Source: Ampelocalamus luodianensis (taxonomy: Eukaryota; Streptophyta; Magnoliopsida; Poales; Poaceae). From it: 64,000 nt of DNA. Under the pieces are notes generated by a model, which had not been told where the DNA came from, did no database searches, and saw only the letters and a list, made by a program, of their open reading frames with translations. Shown piece by piece: positions 33,167-46,380 of this stretch (the stretch's first letter is position 1; every line of letters starts with the position of its first letter). A program made the position numbers and the translations under genes. Location: contig JAYEVH010000455.1 in NCBI GenBank assembly GCA_036346255.1, positions 34,700-98,699 on the forward strand, written 5' to 3'.

Positions 33167-35176
33167 TGTAACATCCTAATTTTTTCTATTTTAAAAGTTT
33201 CCATATTAAAATAAAATATGAATTTTTGCAGTTAATTCCAACTTTAATGAATTTATGAATTACAAGATAATTTAATATGGTTAAACAACATAGCATCAGG
33301 GAATTAAAATATTTTATTTAAAACCAGAATATTCAAATATGCATCTTGAATGTTGCCTGGAATTTCTGTAGTTCATTTGGTATTTCTTTGAGCTCGGTTA
33401 AAACCAATCTATTTTATCTAGAATTCTGAAATCCATTCTATTTTCTAAAAAATCATGTAAGCCGAATTCAGTCCAGCCCACTCCTTTTTCTCTTCCTCGC
33501 CATCCCATTCTCTCACGGGCCAGCCAGCCTAGCCCAGCCACCCTCCCTCCCTCCTGCCTCTGCTCGACACCCAGGCTGCCCCCTCCCGAGCTGAGCCGCG
33601 CTCACCATGCGCACCATGGGCCCGTGCACCTGCACCTGCACCCGCTCGATGGAAACTGGAGCACCGCATGCGCACCGAATGGAAGCACCAACAAGCACAT
33701 CCCAACATCACCGGACGCGTTCCCTCTTTCCTTTTCTTCAAACTTTCCAAAACACCTAGCCGTGAACCCTTCGCTCAATCCATTCATGCTCGCACGTTCC
33801 TTTGCCCGCTAGACCTATAAAGAAGAGCACCGCAACCCCCTTCCACCACTGCACCTATCTGGCAAGTTATACTTATACACCACACACTCGCATGGGGCGT
33901 CAAAGTGTGCACCGGAGCATAGAGCCATGCGTGGTGGCTTTTGTTTATACACCACACACTCACATGGGGTATAGAGCCATAGCATTGATATGCCATGAAA
34001 GTTTATAAATGACTTCAAAAAATAAAATAAAATTGGTTTGGATTTGTGCGAAATGGATAGTTGGTGGGTGCAGGTTTATGCACAGGCTCAATTTAGTGAA
34101 TGGTTGAGGCACATGGGTTATTTTGGAAGTCGTCTAGTCAATTAAGAATCGGTCTGCGAGCTATAGATTGTTTCCGTACTACCACAAATCTAGTATGGGA
34201 CAGGTCGGGCTAGTTAATTTGCAAAATTCCATTGTTAGTTGTGTCATATTGATATGTGGGTGTCAGAATGCCCTACTTTTTATTTATTCGCACATGGTGC
34301 AAGACGAAGCTTTCGACGGATGGTTTAGTCCAAAAGTAGTGAAATCTTAGCAGACATGACTACTTTGGAATGACGTATTGTAAAGGTCTTATGATAATCA
34401 CTTAGTTGCACACCTACAAAAGTGTGTGAAGTGGACATTATAAGTCGATTATGTTTTATGGGTAAAGTTGTACAACCTCTACAGAATATCAAACTATTTG
34501 AATGGTCGTGTCTACGGTCATGGATATGCTGAGCAAAGCCTTTTATGGATTAGATTTTGTTTTTATTTTCAAAATGTTTTATAAATAATTTGTGACATGG
34601 ATAGGTGTCCATGAGAAAATTGTGGGTTGAAGCCCCGGATTGATGCTCGTGTTTAAGGTAGTGTTAGGTTGGTGCCTACACTAGCTTTATTAATTCAGTT
34701 AAAACTCAATTTTAGATGTTGTAAAATTTGAGCTTTTGAACTTAGTTATTGTATTTAAAATGTCAAATATTACTTTTGTACAAATAACACTATAAGCCTT
34801 CCTTCGATAATATCCATGCATACATTAACTCTGTTGTGGGTGTAACTTGCGGAGTATATTTTTGTACTCACCCTGGCTTAATAAAATGTTGTTCAAAGGA
34901 GGATGACTTTGCAACTGCTGAGGATCTTGATGACCAGGCCGCTACCCCAGTCAATTGCTTGTGGCAGATTAGCTAGACTCTAGTACTCCTTTGTTTTTCG
35001 TTGTGTTCTTTGTTGTTGGTTTGTAAACCTTTCTTGTAATAAACTCTGATATTTATTAATAAAGTTGTGTAAATTATGGATGTTACCATATTTATTTATT
35101 GTGCACACTAGCTACTGTTTCAGGAACTAGTGTAGAATATACAAACGATTTGGGAGTGTTATTCCCGGGTCCGACA
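33167..35176 (+). mobile_element. Gypsy-type LTR (probable)
   Basis: It starts TGTAACATCCTAATTTTTTC and ends GTGTTATTCCCGGGTCCGACA, both in the style of grass gypsy LTRs. Near the end are AATAAAATG and AATAAAG signals (34880-35065). No 5-bp duplication was found, so it may be a truncated or recombined LTR. It abuts the Tat integrase relic at 35177. A GC-rich leader-like part (33470-33830) yields chance ORFs. Confidence 0.6.
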
Positions 35177-35215
35177 TTGGCTAAGTCGAACTGCGAGTCA
35201 TTGTCGGTGATGATC
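35177..35215 (-). pseudogene. Tat-type gypsy integrase, fragment left of the solo LTR
   Basis: The minus strand reads REIITDNDSQFDLANV, the second-Asp motif of integrase (family: IITDNGTQF). It is continuous with 37442 once the solo LTR is removed. Confidence 0.7.
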
Positions 35216-37436
35216 TGTAATACTCCAAATGTATTCGAGAGAGAAGAAATAAATTAGAGAGAAGGATCAGTTTTTTTAAAAAAGTGTTTTAACAGCAGAT
35301 TAGAGGGTGATTTATGCATAATTTGGACAACCTGGGCTGTGGGCTTCCGGCCCAAAGCATTTAGGCCCAAGGGGAAGGGGTAGCTGGCCACATAAGAAGG
35401 AGAGGGGGCAACCCTAGGGTTGCTACAGTAGCCATGCTACAGTGCTGCCACCATGCTACAGTACCATGGCGAGCTACAGTGCCCTCCCACCTCTTGCTTT
35501 TGCTGCCAACCAAGGAGGAAGGGAGAAAGCTGCTCGGGTGCTGCCTGCCAAGGTAGAGAAAGGAAGAAGAAGGAAGGGGAAGAAGGGAGGAAGGAAAGGG
35601 AGAGATCGTGGCCTGGGGTTGGTGTTCTTCGCGTTCAGTGGCGTTTCTTCAAGGGTAAGATGTGATCCCCTTCCGATTAGTGGATTATTTGATCTTCAGC
35701 AATGTTGGTATTTAGGTCTGACTAGAGCAAATCGGGTTGGGCGATGTTTTTGAGTTATTTAACGGCAGAATTTGATCTGTCCATCTCCTAGAGAATTGTA
35801 GGAGACGTCGATACCTTTCTTTAGAGTACAAGATCGCGTCGTTTGGACAAGCGGTTCAAAAGTTATGAATTTATTAGCGTGACTGTTCTGCAAATCTGTC
35901 GGTATTCAGATAGGTTTTAGTAATCTGATTTAAGAGATCAGTTACAGACAAATTAGAGGAGCTCAATATAACGAAAGTTGTAGATAATTGTCGTTGCTTT
36001 TAGGGAAGCTCAAGAACACAAAATTTGGACAAAAGTACTGAAAGTTATGATAGTTTTAGTATACTGTCCAGAGAACCTGACGTGAAATTGATGTTCTGTT
36101 AATTAGCTTGGTAGGGATAATAGATGGTCGAATCAGGGAGGCCCACCAACTAGGTTTAGTTGGGGAAATTTATAAGATTTCAATGAAGTCCAAGAACACC
36201 TCATTTGGACTCCTGTACTAAAAGATATGAATTTTAGAACGCGACTGTCCACAGAGGGGACAGAACAACATCTAGGAATTGGAGTTGGGTTCGCGTTAAA
36301 AGAACTATTGCAAATTCGTGTTTGCTTTTATAGCTTGTGTGGTACATTACTATTTTCTTAGTATGATTTTAAATGAATTTAGGTAGGGGACTGGTCCCAG
36401 AGATAGCACCCTCTTCACATCCTCCGTTCTCACACGGTTAAGGCAAGTACATTGTTTGTTACTTTGGTTGTGAATGCTTGGTCATGAATGCGGGTATTTG
36501 ATACATGATAGCGATGTAAGGTTGCTGGCATGATGTGTGTATTAAGAATGGTGAATGCTCAAAGTATGATTATGCTCTATTCATGTACGATGTTATTGTT
36601 TTTGGCATATTGATGATGAATAGAGCTTGTGCATGTGCATATTGAGATCATGATGAGACTTTGGTCATGTGGTGACCAAGCATGCATATCTTTGAGGTCC
36701 CCATCACTTATGTGACGGGCTTGAGGTCCCCACACTTGTGGAGTGTGGGTTTGAGGTCCCCTTTACTTGCGGAGTATTGGGCAATTGGTCCCTGCGCTTG
36801 CGAGCACAAGCATGGGTATGTAGCGACGGTTGCATACTTTGCATTACCGGTAAAATACAAAAAGAGAGATAAAGAGAAAGCATCCTTGAGCATTGCATAT
36901 GCATGTGGAATGGCTTTGTTATGATATGCTTATGGAAGTGAATGCTTATGTTATGGTTTTGTTTTGTATGCCCTTAGTATGTACTTGTTGAGTCTATGGA
37001 CTCACCCTTGTTGTTTTTTGTTGTTTTAGGTACCCAATCCAAGAATGGCATGCATGGGCGGGAGTAGACTTGATTTGGATTCACACACTGCCACTCATAT
37101 TTAAAGTTGATTAAGTTTTAGATTGTACCTTAATAAATGAGCAAACTGTTTAAAGATTGATTATGATTATGCCTCATGCAATGGATTAAGTGTAATAATG
37201 ATGAGTAGGGTATTTCGGATTCCTTTAGATATGCTAGTTGCTTAGCATGTTTTGATTGCCTAATGATGATTCTGGATGTTGGATTATTTATTTACGATTT
37301 ATCTAAATATTGGAACCTTCGTGTAGTTAACTTTACAAGGAAGGTTCTGCCGAAATTTGGTAGTTTGTCTTAGTTTAGAATTACTTAATATTAGTTTAGT
37401 GGCATTCTAGGCTCATGTTGGGCTGGGGTGTTATAT
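35216..37436 (+). mobile_element. Solo LTR with TGATC target duplication
   Basis: Begins TGTAATACTCCAAATG and ends GGGGTGTTATA. The 5-bp TSD TGATC is perfect (35211-35215 and 37437-37441). 2,221 bp with no internal retroviral coding; it contains CTACAGT-rich leader DNA (35420-35480) and a GC-rich exon-like part. The layout is like the solo LTR at 61035-63433, so both look like one diverged family. Formed by recombination between two LTRs. Confidence 0.88.
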
Positions 37437-37441
37437 GATCT

Positions 37442-38785
37442 CTCGAAGTACACCGTAGCGGCATATGATTGTTTTCCACATGAACTTTTGAGCCGCCGCC
37501 ATTGTGATTTTTTCTATGGCCTTTGCTTCAACACATCTTGTGAAGTATTCGATGACGACAAAGACGAACAAAGGTTACTCTTGGTTGGGGGGAATAGTTC
37601 GGTGATGTCAAGCCCCCATCTTGCAAAAGGCTACACTAGGGGTGGTGGTTGCAACGGTGTTGGAGTGCTTTGATGTTACATCCCATCCACTAGCATCCTT
37701 AGCATTTTTGCACAAGGTACTAGGCGTCACGCTAGGCTGTGGGCCAATAGAGGCCTTGTTGAAGGGCCTTTGCAGCTAAAATCCTTGGCGCTTGGTGGGC
37801 TTCGTAGAGTATCTGGTGGATCTCGAGAAGGAGGTCTTGGCCTTCTTGTCTTGATATGCATCGAAGGAGCGGGGTACACACCCCTACCTTGTGAAAGAGC
37901 CCATCGACGATGGAGTAATTTCTTGCACGCTGCTAGTGGTATGTTGCTTTGGTGGGTGAAGATGAGTTCAAGCCAATTGATGTTTCCTATGACGAGGACT
38001 TCGGGCCCAACCCCTTGAGCTTTGGGCCAAGTCCCTTGTGCTCCGCTGGCGCTGAGGGTATCTTGAACACCTCATAGAAGACGTTTGTTGGAGGTGGCTG
38101 TGCTGAGCTAGCCATCTTGGTTGGTTCGTCGGTTGCCACGTTCTTACCATGCGGGGTGGCTTGGACTGGGATGCCCAGAAATGCTTCACTAAGGCCGGAC
38201 GCAGCCAGGTATCTGGCCATCTCAGAGTCCCGAGCTTGTAGTGACATGTCGATATGGCCAGCCATGAGGCGGTAATCACTTTTGACGACAATTCTCTGAG
38301 CCCCTAGAGCTTTGGTCTTGTGAAGGACAAGTAGTAGGGCCTCATACTCAATCACGTTGTTTGTTGAAGGGAACTCGAGGCAGGCTGTGTGCAGTATTTG
38401 TTGCCCCTTCGGTGATACTAAAATTGTCGCAATACCCGCCCCCATGGTGCACCATGAACCATCGGTGTATATGGCCTAGGTTGCCTTGGTCTGAGGATCG
38501 GGGGCCTCCGTAAGCTGCAGAGTCCATTTGGCGAAGAAGTTGGCCACCACTTGGGATATGATGGCCTTACAGGCAAAGAAGACGAGGTTGAAGAGGACCA
38601 GCTCCATGACCCACTTGCCAATTTGGTTCATGGTGTCCTTGTTATGCAGCATCATTCTGAGGGGGTAGGATGACGGTATAGTTATCTCGTCCGCCATGAA
38701 GTAGTGGTGTAGCTTGCGAGATGCCATCAACATGGCATACTTTTCCAGCTCTGTGTATCGGGTCTTAGCCCCTTGGACGTGACTA
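37442..38785 (-). pseudogene. Tat-lineage Ty3-gypsy RNase H and integrase relic
   Basis: Minus strand, in order: VQGAKTRYTELEKYAMLMAS and RKLHHYFM (RT/RNase H end, 38785 leftwards), FAKWTLQLTE, then the second RNase H block GAGIATILVSPKGQ, NNVIEYEALLL and the VVKSDYRLM motif. This double/archaeal-type RNase H is typical of the Tat lineage. The integrase zinc and core remnants (GLYWPTA, RWGLDITELFPPTKS, then YFTRCVEAKA near 37490-37570) lie below. Multiple stops and frameshifts. Truncated at 38785 by a copia LTR and cut by the solo LTR at 37441. Confidence 0.8.
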
Positions 38786-40330
38786 GAAGGGGGGGTTGAA
38801 TAGACACCACACAGTCTCTTTGAATTCTTTTGCCTTAAGGACTTCAATATTTTTTCGCCTTAAGGACTTCAATATTCTTTCACTCCAATAGCTATGTGGA
38901 ATTATGAAGGTCAAAGAGAATCATTCAAACAAGAACAAGACAACAACAAGATCAAGACTCGTTAAATCCCCACTAGACCGATCAAACCAGTGAACAGCTT
39001 GTAGTCAGACTGGTAAATAATAGCGGCCAATCGGTGAACAGTAAAATCAGCACAAACTGTATTTCAGCCCGATTTCAAAATCACAAATTGATCAAACTTT
39101 TGATCCACAACACCAAACATCATGAAACATGAAACACACCATCTCTAGGATGTCAAGAATCTATTCAAATCAAAGATCTCGAAGATCATTGCTAAATTTC
39201 TGACCTTTTCCCGTTTGAGTGAAGGTTGCACTAAAATCGGATCAAATACAAAAACGATGATTGAGAGCAGCTCGTGGGAGGTATCAATCCAAGATGGCTA
39301 AGGATGATTTCTCACACGTCCTAGCACCCTCAATCACATCAAGAATTGAGCCAGAAAGCCTTAAGATCAAAATCACCCTTTCTTCCACCAAAACTAGGCA
39401 AACTTAAGAACTAGCAATATAAAGTACCTGGATGAATGGGATCTGGTCTACAAGAGATATATCAATCACTTACATGTGCTAGGTACAAAGCAAGATCAAG
39501 ATGGGAGGAATGAACACTAAAACCCACTTATCTCGTCTGCCACGAAATAGTGGTGTAGCTTGCGGGATGCCATCAATAGGGCATATGCCAACTTTTCTAG
39601 CTCTGTGTACCAGATCTTGGCCCCTTGAACGCAACTAGAAGGGGAGTTGAATAGGCACCATGCAATCTCTTTGAATTCTTTTGCCTTAAGGACTTCAATG
39701 TTCTTTCACTCCAATAGCTATGTGGAGTTAAGAAGATCAAAGAGAATCATTCAAACAAGAACAAGGCAACAACAAAATCAAGACTCGCTAAATCCCCATT
39801 GGACCGATCAGACTGGTGAACAGTTGTAGTTAGACCAGTAAACAATAGCGGTCAGATCGGTGAACAGTAAAATCAGCACAAACTGTATTTCAGCCCGATT
39901 TCAAAATCACAAATTGATCAAACTTTTGATCCACAACTCCAAACTTCATGAAACATGAAACACACCATCTCTAGGATGTTAGGAACCTATTCCAATCAAA
40001 GATCTCGAAGATCATTGCCAAAGTTCTGACCTTTTCCCGTTTGAGTGAAGGTTGCACCAAAATCGGGCCAAATACGAAAACGATGATTGAGAGCAGCTTG
40101 TGGGAGGTATCAATCCAAGATGGCTAAGGATGGTTTTTCACACGTTCTAACACCCTCAATCATTGCAAGAATTGAGCCAAAAGGCCTCAAGATCAAAATC
40201 ACCCTTTCTTCCACCAAAACCAGGCAAACTGAAGAACTAGCAATAGAAAGTACTTAGATGGATGTGATCTAGTCTACAAGAGATATACCCATCACTTACA
40301 CATCCTAGGTACAAGATGGGAGGAAGGAAC
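38680..40330. repeat. Tandem duplication (about 846 bp unit) across a gypsy/copia junction
   Basis: 38680-39525 and 39526-40330 match, with base changes and small gaps, including the Tat RNase H piece (ATCTCGTC.GCCA.GAA.TAGTGG) and the following copia-like DNA (CCAATAGCTATGTGGA at about 38885 and 39713). Confidence 0.85.
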
Positions 40331-41460
40331 ACCAAAAACCAAGCCAAATCAAGAAATCAATATTTAGCATACGAGAGGAAGATTTGGACGAATTGGAGAG
40401 TTGATTTATTCTTGGAGTTGAATGTTTATAGCAACTCCCTGGGAGGACAAAATCACTAAGCCAGCGCACACACAAGTGCTCTCATCTCTCTCAATACATC
40501 TCCCAAACCCTAGCCTCCTACTTTCTCCACTTTCCCCAAATTTCACATTTGGGATCAATGGCTTAGTTGGGTGTGCAAATCCTGCACCACCCCCTTATAT
40601 AGTGGATGCTAGTTCTAGAGTGAAAGCCTTAACAGGCACTCGTTAAGCCCATACACACACAGGTCACACACACACGCTTCTCAAAACGTCACCTTTATCT
40701 TTGCTCTATTAGGCTAAATCCATCATGCTTTGCCCTCCATGGATTACTTTTCACCTAATCCACTTAGGCCACCTCCGTGGTTTCACGCACCACCACTTTT
40801 TCGCTAAGGGCAATTTACCAAAATACTTCTCTACTGACCTTTCCCGAATCCTTCACATCAAAGCATTGCCCATGCTTCGCCATCATCCATGTGGCTGCTA
40901 ATGACTTCCCGCTAAGCCTCTCATGCGTTCAGATCTCACCAAACCGTCCTTGCTTGCAAACAGGCCCAAGTCACTTGGTGCATGTTGTAGTCTAACTCTT
41001 GAAAGACTTACCCAAGCGTGTCTATAACCTAGGACGAGGCTATTCGAATAGTTTTAATCCTGCAGGGTGTACCAATGTACCCACACTTGGACCGCCTTTT
41101 GCCAAGCTATTAAGCACACTTCCTTTGGTATGCCGAGACGGCTAAGTCCTCTGAACCCTTTCCAATGGAATATGTTAATCAAGAGGCATACGTATGGGGG
41201 TTAATCCTTAGTGATCTGCCGACGAAATATGGATCACAAGGACCCATACGTGGAGCAGGACACACCGGCCTCGGCGAGTGTTCCCCTCCCTACAAACGTG
41301 TCCATGTTGCATATAATCAAATATACAACCCACCACGCGACTCATTAATTAACACAACCCAAAGTACTCAGCTAAGAGAGGTCCCATATCCCTCTAGTGT
41401 GGTTAGCACGCACAAATGCTTGGTTTGGTGTAACAAGTAGCTCGGTCCTTAATTGACCCG
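38786..41460 (-). mobile_element. Copia (SIRE/Maximus-like) LTR DNA, minus strand, partly duplicated
   Basis: On the minus strand it ends CTATTCAACCCCCCTTCTAG, the LTR end signature also seen (plus) at 4711. It contains GGTGAACAG/AGACCGGT-like motifs. The right part (40400-41460) is transcript-like with no domain. The right limit is approximate. ORFs such as 41165-41440 are unrecognised. Confidence 0.5.
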
Positions 41461-44400
41461 GGCACCATTTCATTCACACCCAAAAGATCACACCATCTTA
41501 CCATTGTGCCCAAGTCTAAATTGTTTTCATTTTCAGTTTTAGTTTTGCAATTTAGACAAAGCACAAGGCTGGAATATACATATTATACCAGTTTGTGTGA
41601 TCAAAGTTATCGACGAGTCGATAACCGCTCATTTCTACCGATAACTAAGCATGGCTAAGCATAATGACACGTAAACTACTAAGTGACAAGGGTTCATCCA
41701 GCGAACCCAAAATCACAGCAAGTAATCCTAGGCTTCAGTAGTAGAGGAATAAACATTTCCTCACGATAATGCATCTAGTAGGCCAGCTATCGACAATAGT
41801 TTAAAACAACATAGCAATGCATACATAGAATTTGCAAACAACATATTAGAATTTGAAAATAGTAGGAACAATATGATCAAATGAATGCTACATCGCTTGC
41901 CTTCTTTGAGTGCAGATCTAATGGCCACTGTGGCTCAATATCGATAATAAAATTATCTTCTGAACCTAACGCGAAAAGGCGATAAGCAATATAAACGAAG
42001 AACACCAAATAACTTCAACAGCAGAACACATCCAAAACTAATAAAATTTACACAACAGCTAGGGAATGATTTAAGACAATGATAGGAACAAGAATTATGC
42101 AATTTGGACTTAACATGCAAAAGGTATGAACAAAATGCTCTTTCTCAGCCTTACAACAACCTAATTAATAATTAGCACTGTTCATGGCGAAATTTTCTAG
42201 AATGACCTAAGGTCTGAAATTTTCACAGCAGGTAGATTATAACATCCTAATAACAGCAAAGTTGAGTTTACTAAATTTGGAGTTATACACATTTACTTAT
42301 GATTTTTCTAAGGTGTAAATCTAATGCAAGTCAATTTACTGAATTATGAACATGCTCAAATCTTATTCCATATGAAAGTATCTTGTGAGATGAATTTAAC
42401 AAAATTGATTTTGCACAAATTGGATTTAAGCAGAAAAGATATGTATTTTCAAGGTTAAAACTATTTCGAATATTCAAAGTGACAATCAAGTTATTTCTAG
42501 TTACACAATTTTAACTCTCTGGAACATGCCTAAATCCATTTTTATAATAAACTTAAGTGAAAACATAATTTATTACAGTTGGAATTATCCAAAAAGCGAT
42601 TAAAATGAATTAGTTATGAGTTTCTAAAGTTTTTATATCATTTTCAGATGTTAAATAAATACTTACCGATAAACAGACAAACTTAAACAAAAGAATAAGA
42701 CGTGGACACTTATCCACCCTCGATCTAAAATCCCACGGCTCACACAGCGACAAATAGCGACGTATGAAACCTGATCGAGGCCACGGTTGGATCACGATCC
42801 AACGGCTCACGGCTGTGTATGCATCCGACGGTGCGGTTGCTTGGGCCAATCCCAGCGCAGATCTGCGAGATGGGCGGTCAGAGCGCACCAACGGTCGGAA
42901 GGTCCGATTGCATACGATCTCACCGTTGATCGCAAGATCGACGGTCGAGAATGATCAAGTCATCCGGAGGGTCCGAATGCACTCACGATCGGGGCGTTGA
43001 TCAAGGGATCGGCGGTGACTGGGATTGAAGTTTCAAAGAGATGCGACACGTGGGACCGCATGTCGGTGACTTAGGTCACGACCGCAGCGCTTTAACCCAC
43101 GTGCGCAGATCTTTTGGCCCCACATGTCAACGACTAAAGTGGCGGTTTAGGGCGAATTAATGCCATTAATGATTAACATTAAATAGACACTAATGACTTC
43201 AAATTTGATTTTAACCCTCGGGCCCACAAGTCACCCAGGTGATTTCCGAGCGATGATTAAATGTCCACATTAATTAATCAATGATTAAGCCTTAATGATG
43301 CTAAGAACAATGCGGAACGCGCCCGGTGATTTAAGAAGGTTGGGCCCACAGTGTCATGGCCCAACGACAACGTTAAGACACAATTAACGAACTAATGATT
43401 GACAATCACTGTGTAATTAATGTGTCCTAATCAAATGACGAAAACGGGAGCTCTGTGCCGGCAAAACCCGAGCGATTTCAACGGCTTGTCGCCGGCGACA
43501 CTGGCCGTGACGGCGCCGAACAAGAACCAAAATGGAATCGCAATAGTGCTATGAACCTAATGGTGGCATTCTCGCCGGCGGTGAGGGACTAGAACGCCGG
43601 CTAGCCGGAAAACGAAAATGGGAGCTTTTACTGCTAAGTGCGAAAATAGCGAAAAGCTCATTTGCGATCCAAGAGCGGGTGCCAAAGCTTCTAAGGACTA
43701 ATAAGAAGCTACCTTGATGAAGAGAAGCTTCAAAGATGGCCGGAGATGCTAGATCACGGAGGAAGCTCGCCGGACATGGAGAAGAAGGATTGAGAATGAC
43801 ACCCTGAGCCAAATGAGTGATACCAAAGCATCAATATAGCTCCATTAAGGTCCACAGAAGCCACAAGAGCAAGGAATTAGAAAATGAAGCACTCACCTGA
43901 GCTGAGGAAGAAGATGACCAATTTCGGCCGAATTTGAACAAACCCCAAATTGGACAATTCCTGAGAATCAAATCCAAAATTAAGTGAGGGGAAATGTTCA
44001 AGGACGTAAATAGATAAGGGTAGGGCAAAGAAACATGAAGGAGAACCACTGGAACTCCAAGAACACCAATGGAGCTTTTCGGGTCAACAATGGCAACTTG
44101 CCATTCTTGAGGTGATAAGCTCCAATACTGAGAATGGGGCTTGATGGTGGTCTCAGGAGGTGATTTGGGTGCTTATAAGGTCATGGAGGTATTAGGGTTT
44201 GCACCACAAACTTTTGCAAAACCAGAGCACAAGGTCACAAGGAAAAAGATAGTAGATGGTGCAATAGGGTATGTCATGGCCGAAGGTGTCTCCCACGACC
44301 CACACTATTGACTAGGGTGGCTGTAGGAAGCATGACAAGACACTGCCATCACCCCTACTGTGCTCGCACGGCTAGAGGTTGAAGATGACCAGCGAGAAAG

Positions 44401-45209
44401 GCTAGGGCGTTCCAGAGCCCCACGATTTAAATCGGACGGCTAAGATCGCGCCACGCCTCGGGGCTTTAAAACACAACGAAAAGATCACGAGCCCTAGGAT
44501 TAGAAATGAACGCTCGATTGCCCCACGCCGCAAATGCGGTTTACAACGAGGAACAGCGGGCGTTGGATCTTAATCCAACGGCTCGATTCAAACCAACAAC
44601 CGAGGGTCCGAAGGTTTTGGAGGATCTCGACGGTTGGATGGAGATCTAGCAGTCGACATTCATTTAAGCAACCGGAAGGTCCGAAGGTTACAGCGCACAT
44701 GCGTGCGATTTAGATCCAAAGGCTGAGATCCACGCTGCGTTTTTAAAGGGAGGCTCGGTGCGGTTAGTTGACTAGACCGAGTCAATTGGCTCGAGCCAGT
44801 CACTCAACCCAAGGCACGTGAAACCGTGTTTGATTTCAAAATTAGAACAGAGACTTTGAAGGATTTATTTGGGGTAGCAAAATAACTCCAAAATTATGAA
44901 ATTTTTACAGAGCTTGCTAACCCAGATATTAACCTTGTGTAAAATTTTCAGAGGTTTTTATACTGTGAATAAATCTCCAAAAATTCTGCACTGAGAGTCA
45001 AACAGTTTGATTGCCTCTAAAAATATTCAAACAATTTCTAAAAGAAATTTTTCAGAGGGACTACAAACCATCCCAAGAACACTTGGATCAAATAGACTTG
45101 TGACATTGTATTTCCATAATCCCTTATACAAGAATTGTTTGGCACAACAGGAAATACATGATGTAAGAAAAAGTTTTAATTTCTACTGATTTTCTTACAT
45201 TTGAAACAT
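41461..45209 (-). mobile_element. Family-A gypsy-type LTR sequence, copy 2 (minus strand)
   Basis: Right edge 45140-45209 matches family-A starts (AAGTTTTAATTTCTAC and CTTACATTTGAAACA) without the terminal TGTTACA. It contains GATCCAACGGCTC and GGTCCGAAGG repeats (42720-44720) and the same AT-rich distal part as 480-840. No gag/pol. ORFs here (for example 43812-43549) are non-specific. Confidence 0.55.
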
Positions 45210-46380
45210 GTCTTACCATACACCATGATTGCACGACTTTCGTGGATCGCTCGGATCTCACTCCTCCTAAGCTTAGTCTTGGTCCACCGTTTTGTTGCTC
45301 GTCATGTCTATCACCAGTAGCTCCCGCTCCAGTTCCTTGTCTTCACGACTTGTAATCACCCGGTAGCCCCGGGCATCTTTCTGTTGTCGTTTTGGACCTC
45401 AATTCTCCTAACCTAGTTCTGATCACGTCCATCTCACCATGACGTAGTTCCAGAGTCTGACAACCATCACCGACAACTAAACCATCACTTAGCACCGCAC
45501 GACACATAAAATCATCAATTACACAATTGATGAGTGACAAACACATACCTTCAAAGCTTCACACCCAGAAGCATCACTTCACCTCAGAAGGTCTTTGTTC
45601 AAACTTTGTCTTTCACGGTTCCTATCCATCTTGCATCTTTCTTGAGTCCAACTATCTCCCCCAACATCCATGACCGTTCTGGATCTTAGTTCTCCTTACC
45701 AAGTTTCGGCCGTCCTCGTAGTTGACTATAGTTGACTCTAAGCCACCTGCACAACAATAGACCAAACAACCATTTCCGAGCACAAGGTCGCAGCTTGATC
45801 CACATTAGTCCATAAGAGTATAATGCAAACATATGCACTAATCCCAAGCTCCTAAGACCAATCATCAAACTTTAGCACACCTCACTGTGCCTGAACCGCC
45901 ATATCGGTTAGACCGCCACCCTCAGGCCAGTCTGACCGCCGGCCCTTGTCCGGTCAGACCACCTCATAGCCGGTCTGACCACTCACCGGTCTGACCGCCA
46001 ACCAACGTTGGCCAGACCACTTCCTAAAACCTGAAAACACCATCTCTCAACTTTTCAGCAAAACCCTATCTAGTTTCGCATCGAGTGTCCATTTTCAATT
46101 AAACCAGGGGCAAATACTTCCACACAAGTGTTTGGTGCACAATCCTCAAAAGCCACATGAGCTCACACCGCCGGTCTGACCGCCACCCATGGCCAGTCAG
46201 ACCACCTCCTAGGGCCGGTTAGAACGCCGATCACCGACAGTAGCTCTCAAATTGCAAACTCCCAAAACAAAACTCAAACTTCGACAACACATACACGACA
46301 AAGTTAAATACTCACCACAAATCATAGGGTGATCTCCACATGATCTCACATAGATCAACGTCTCTCCTATCTAGATGAAA
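45210..46380. repeat. GGTCTGACCG-rich repeat DNA
   Basis: CCGGTCTGACCGCC and its complement occur many times between 45900 and 46230; the flanking DNA is repeat-like. Probably LTR-derived; boundaries unresolved. No gene. Confidence 0.5.
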
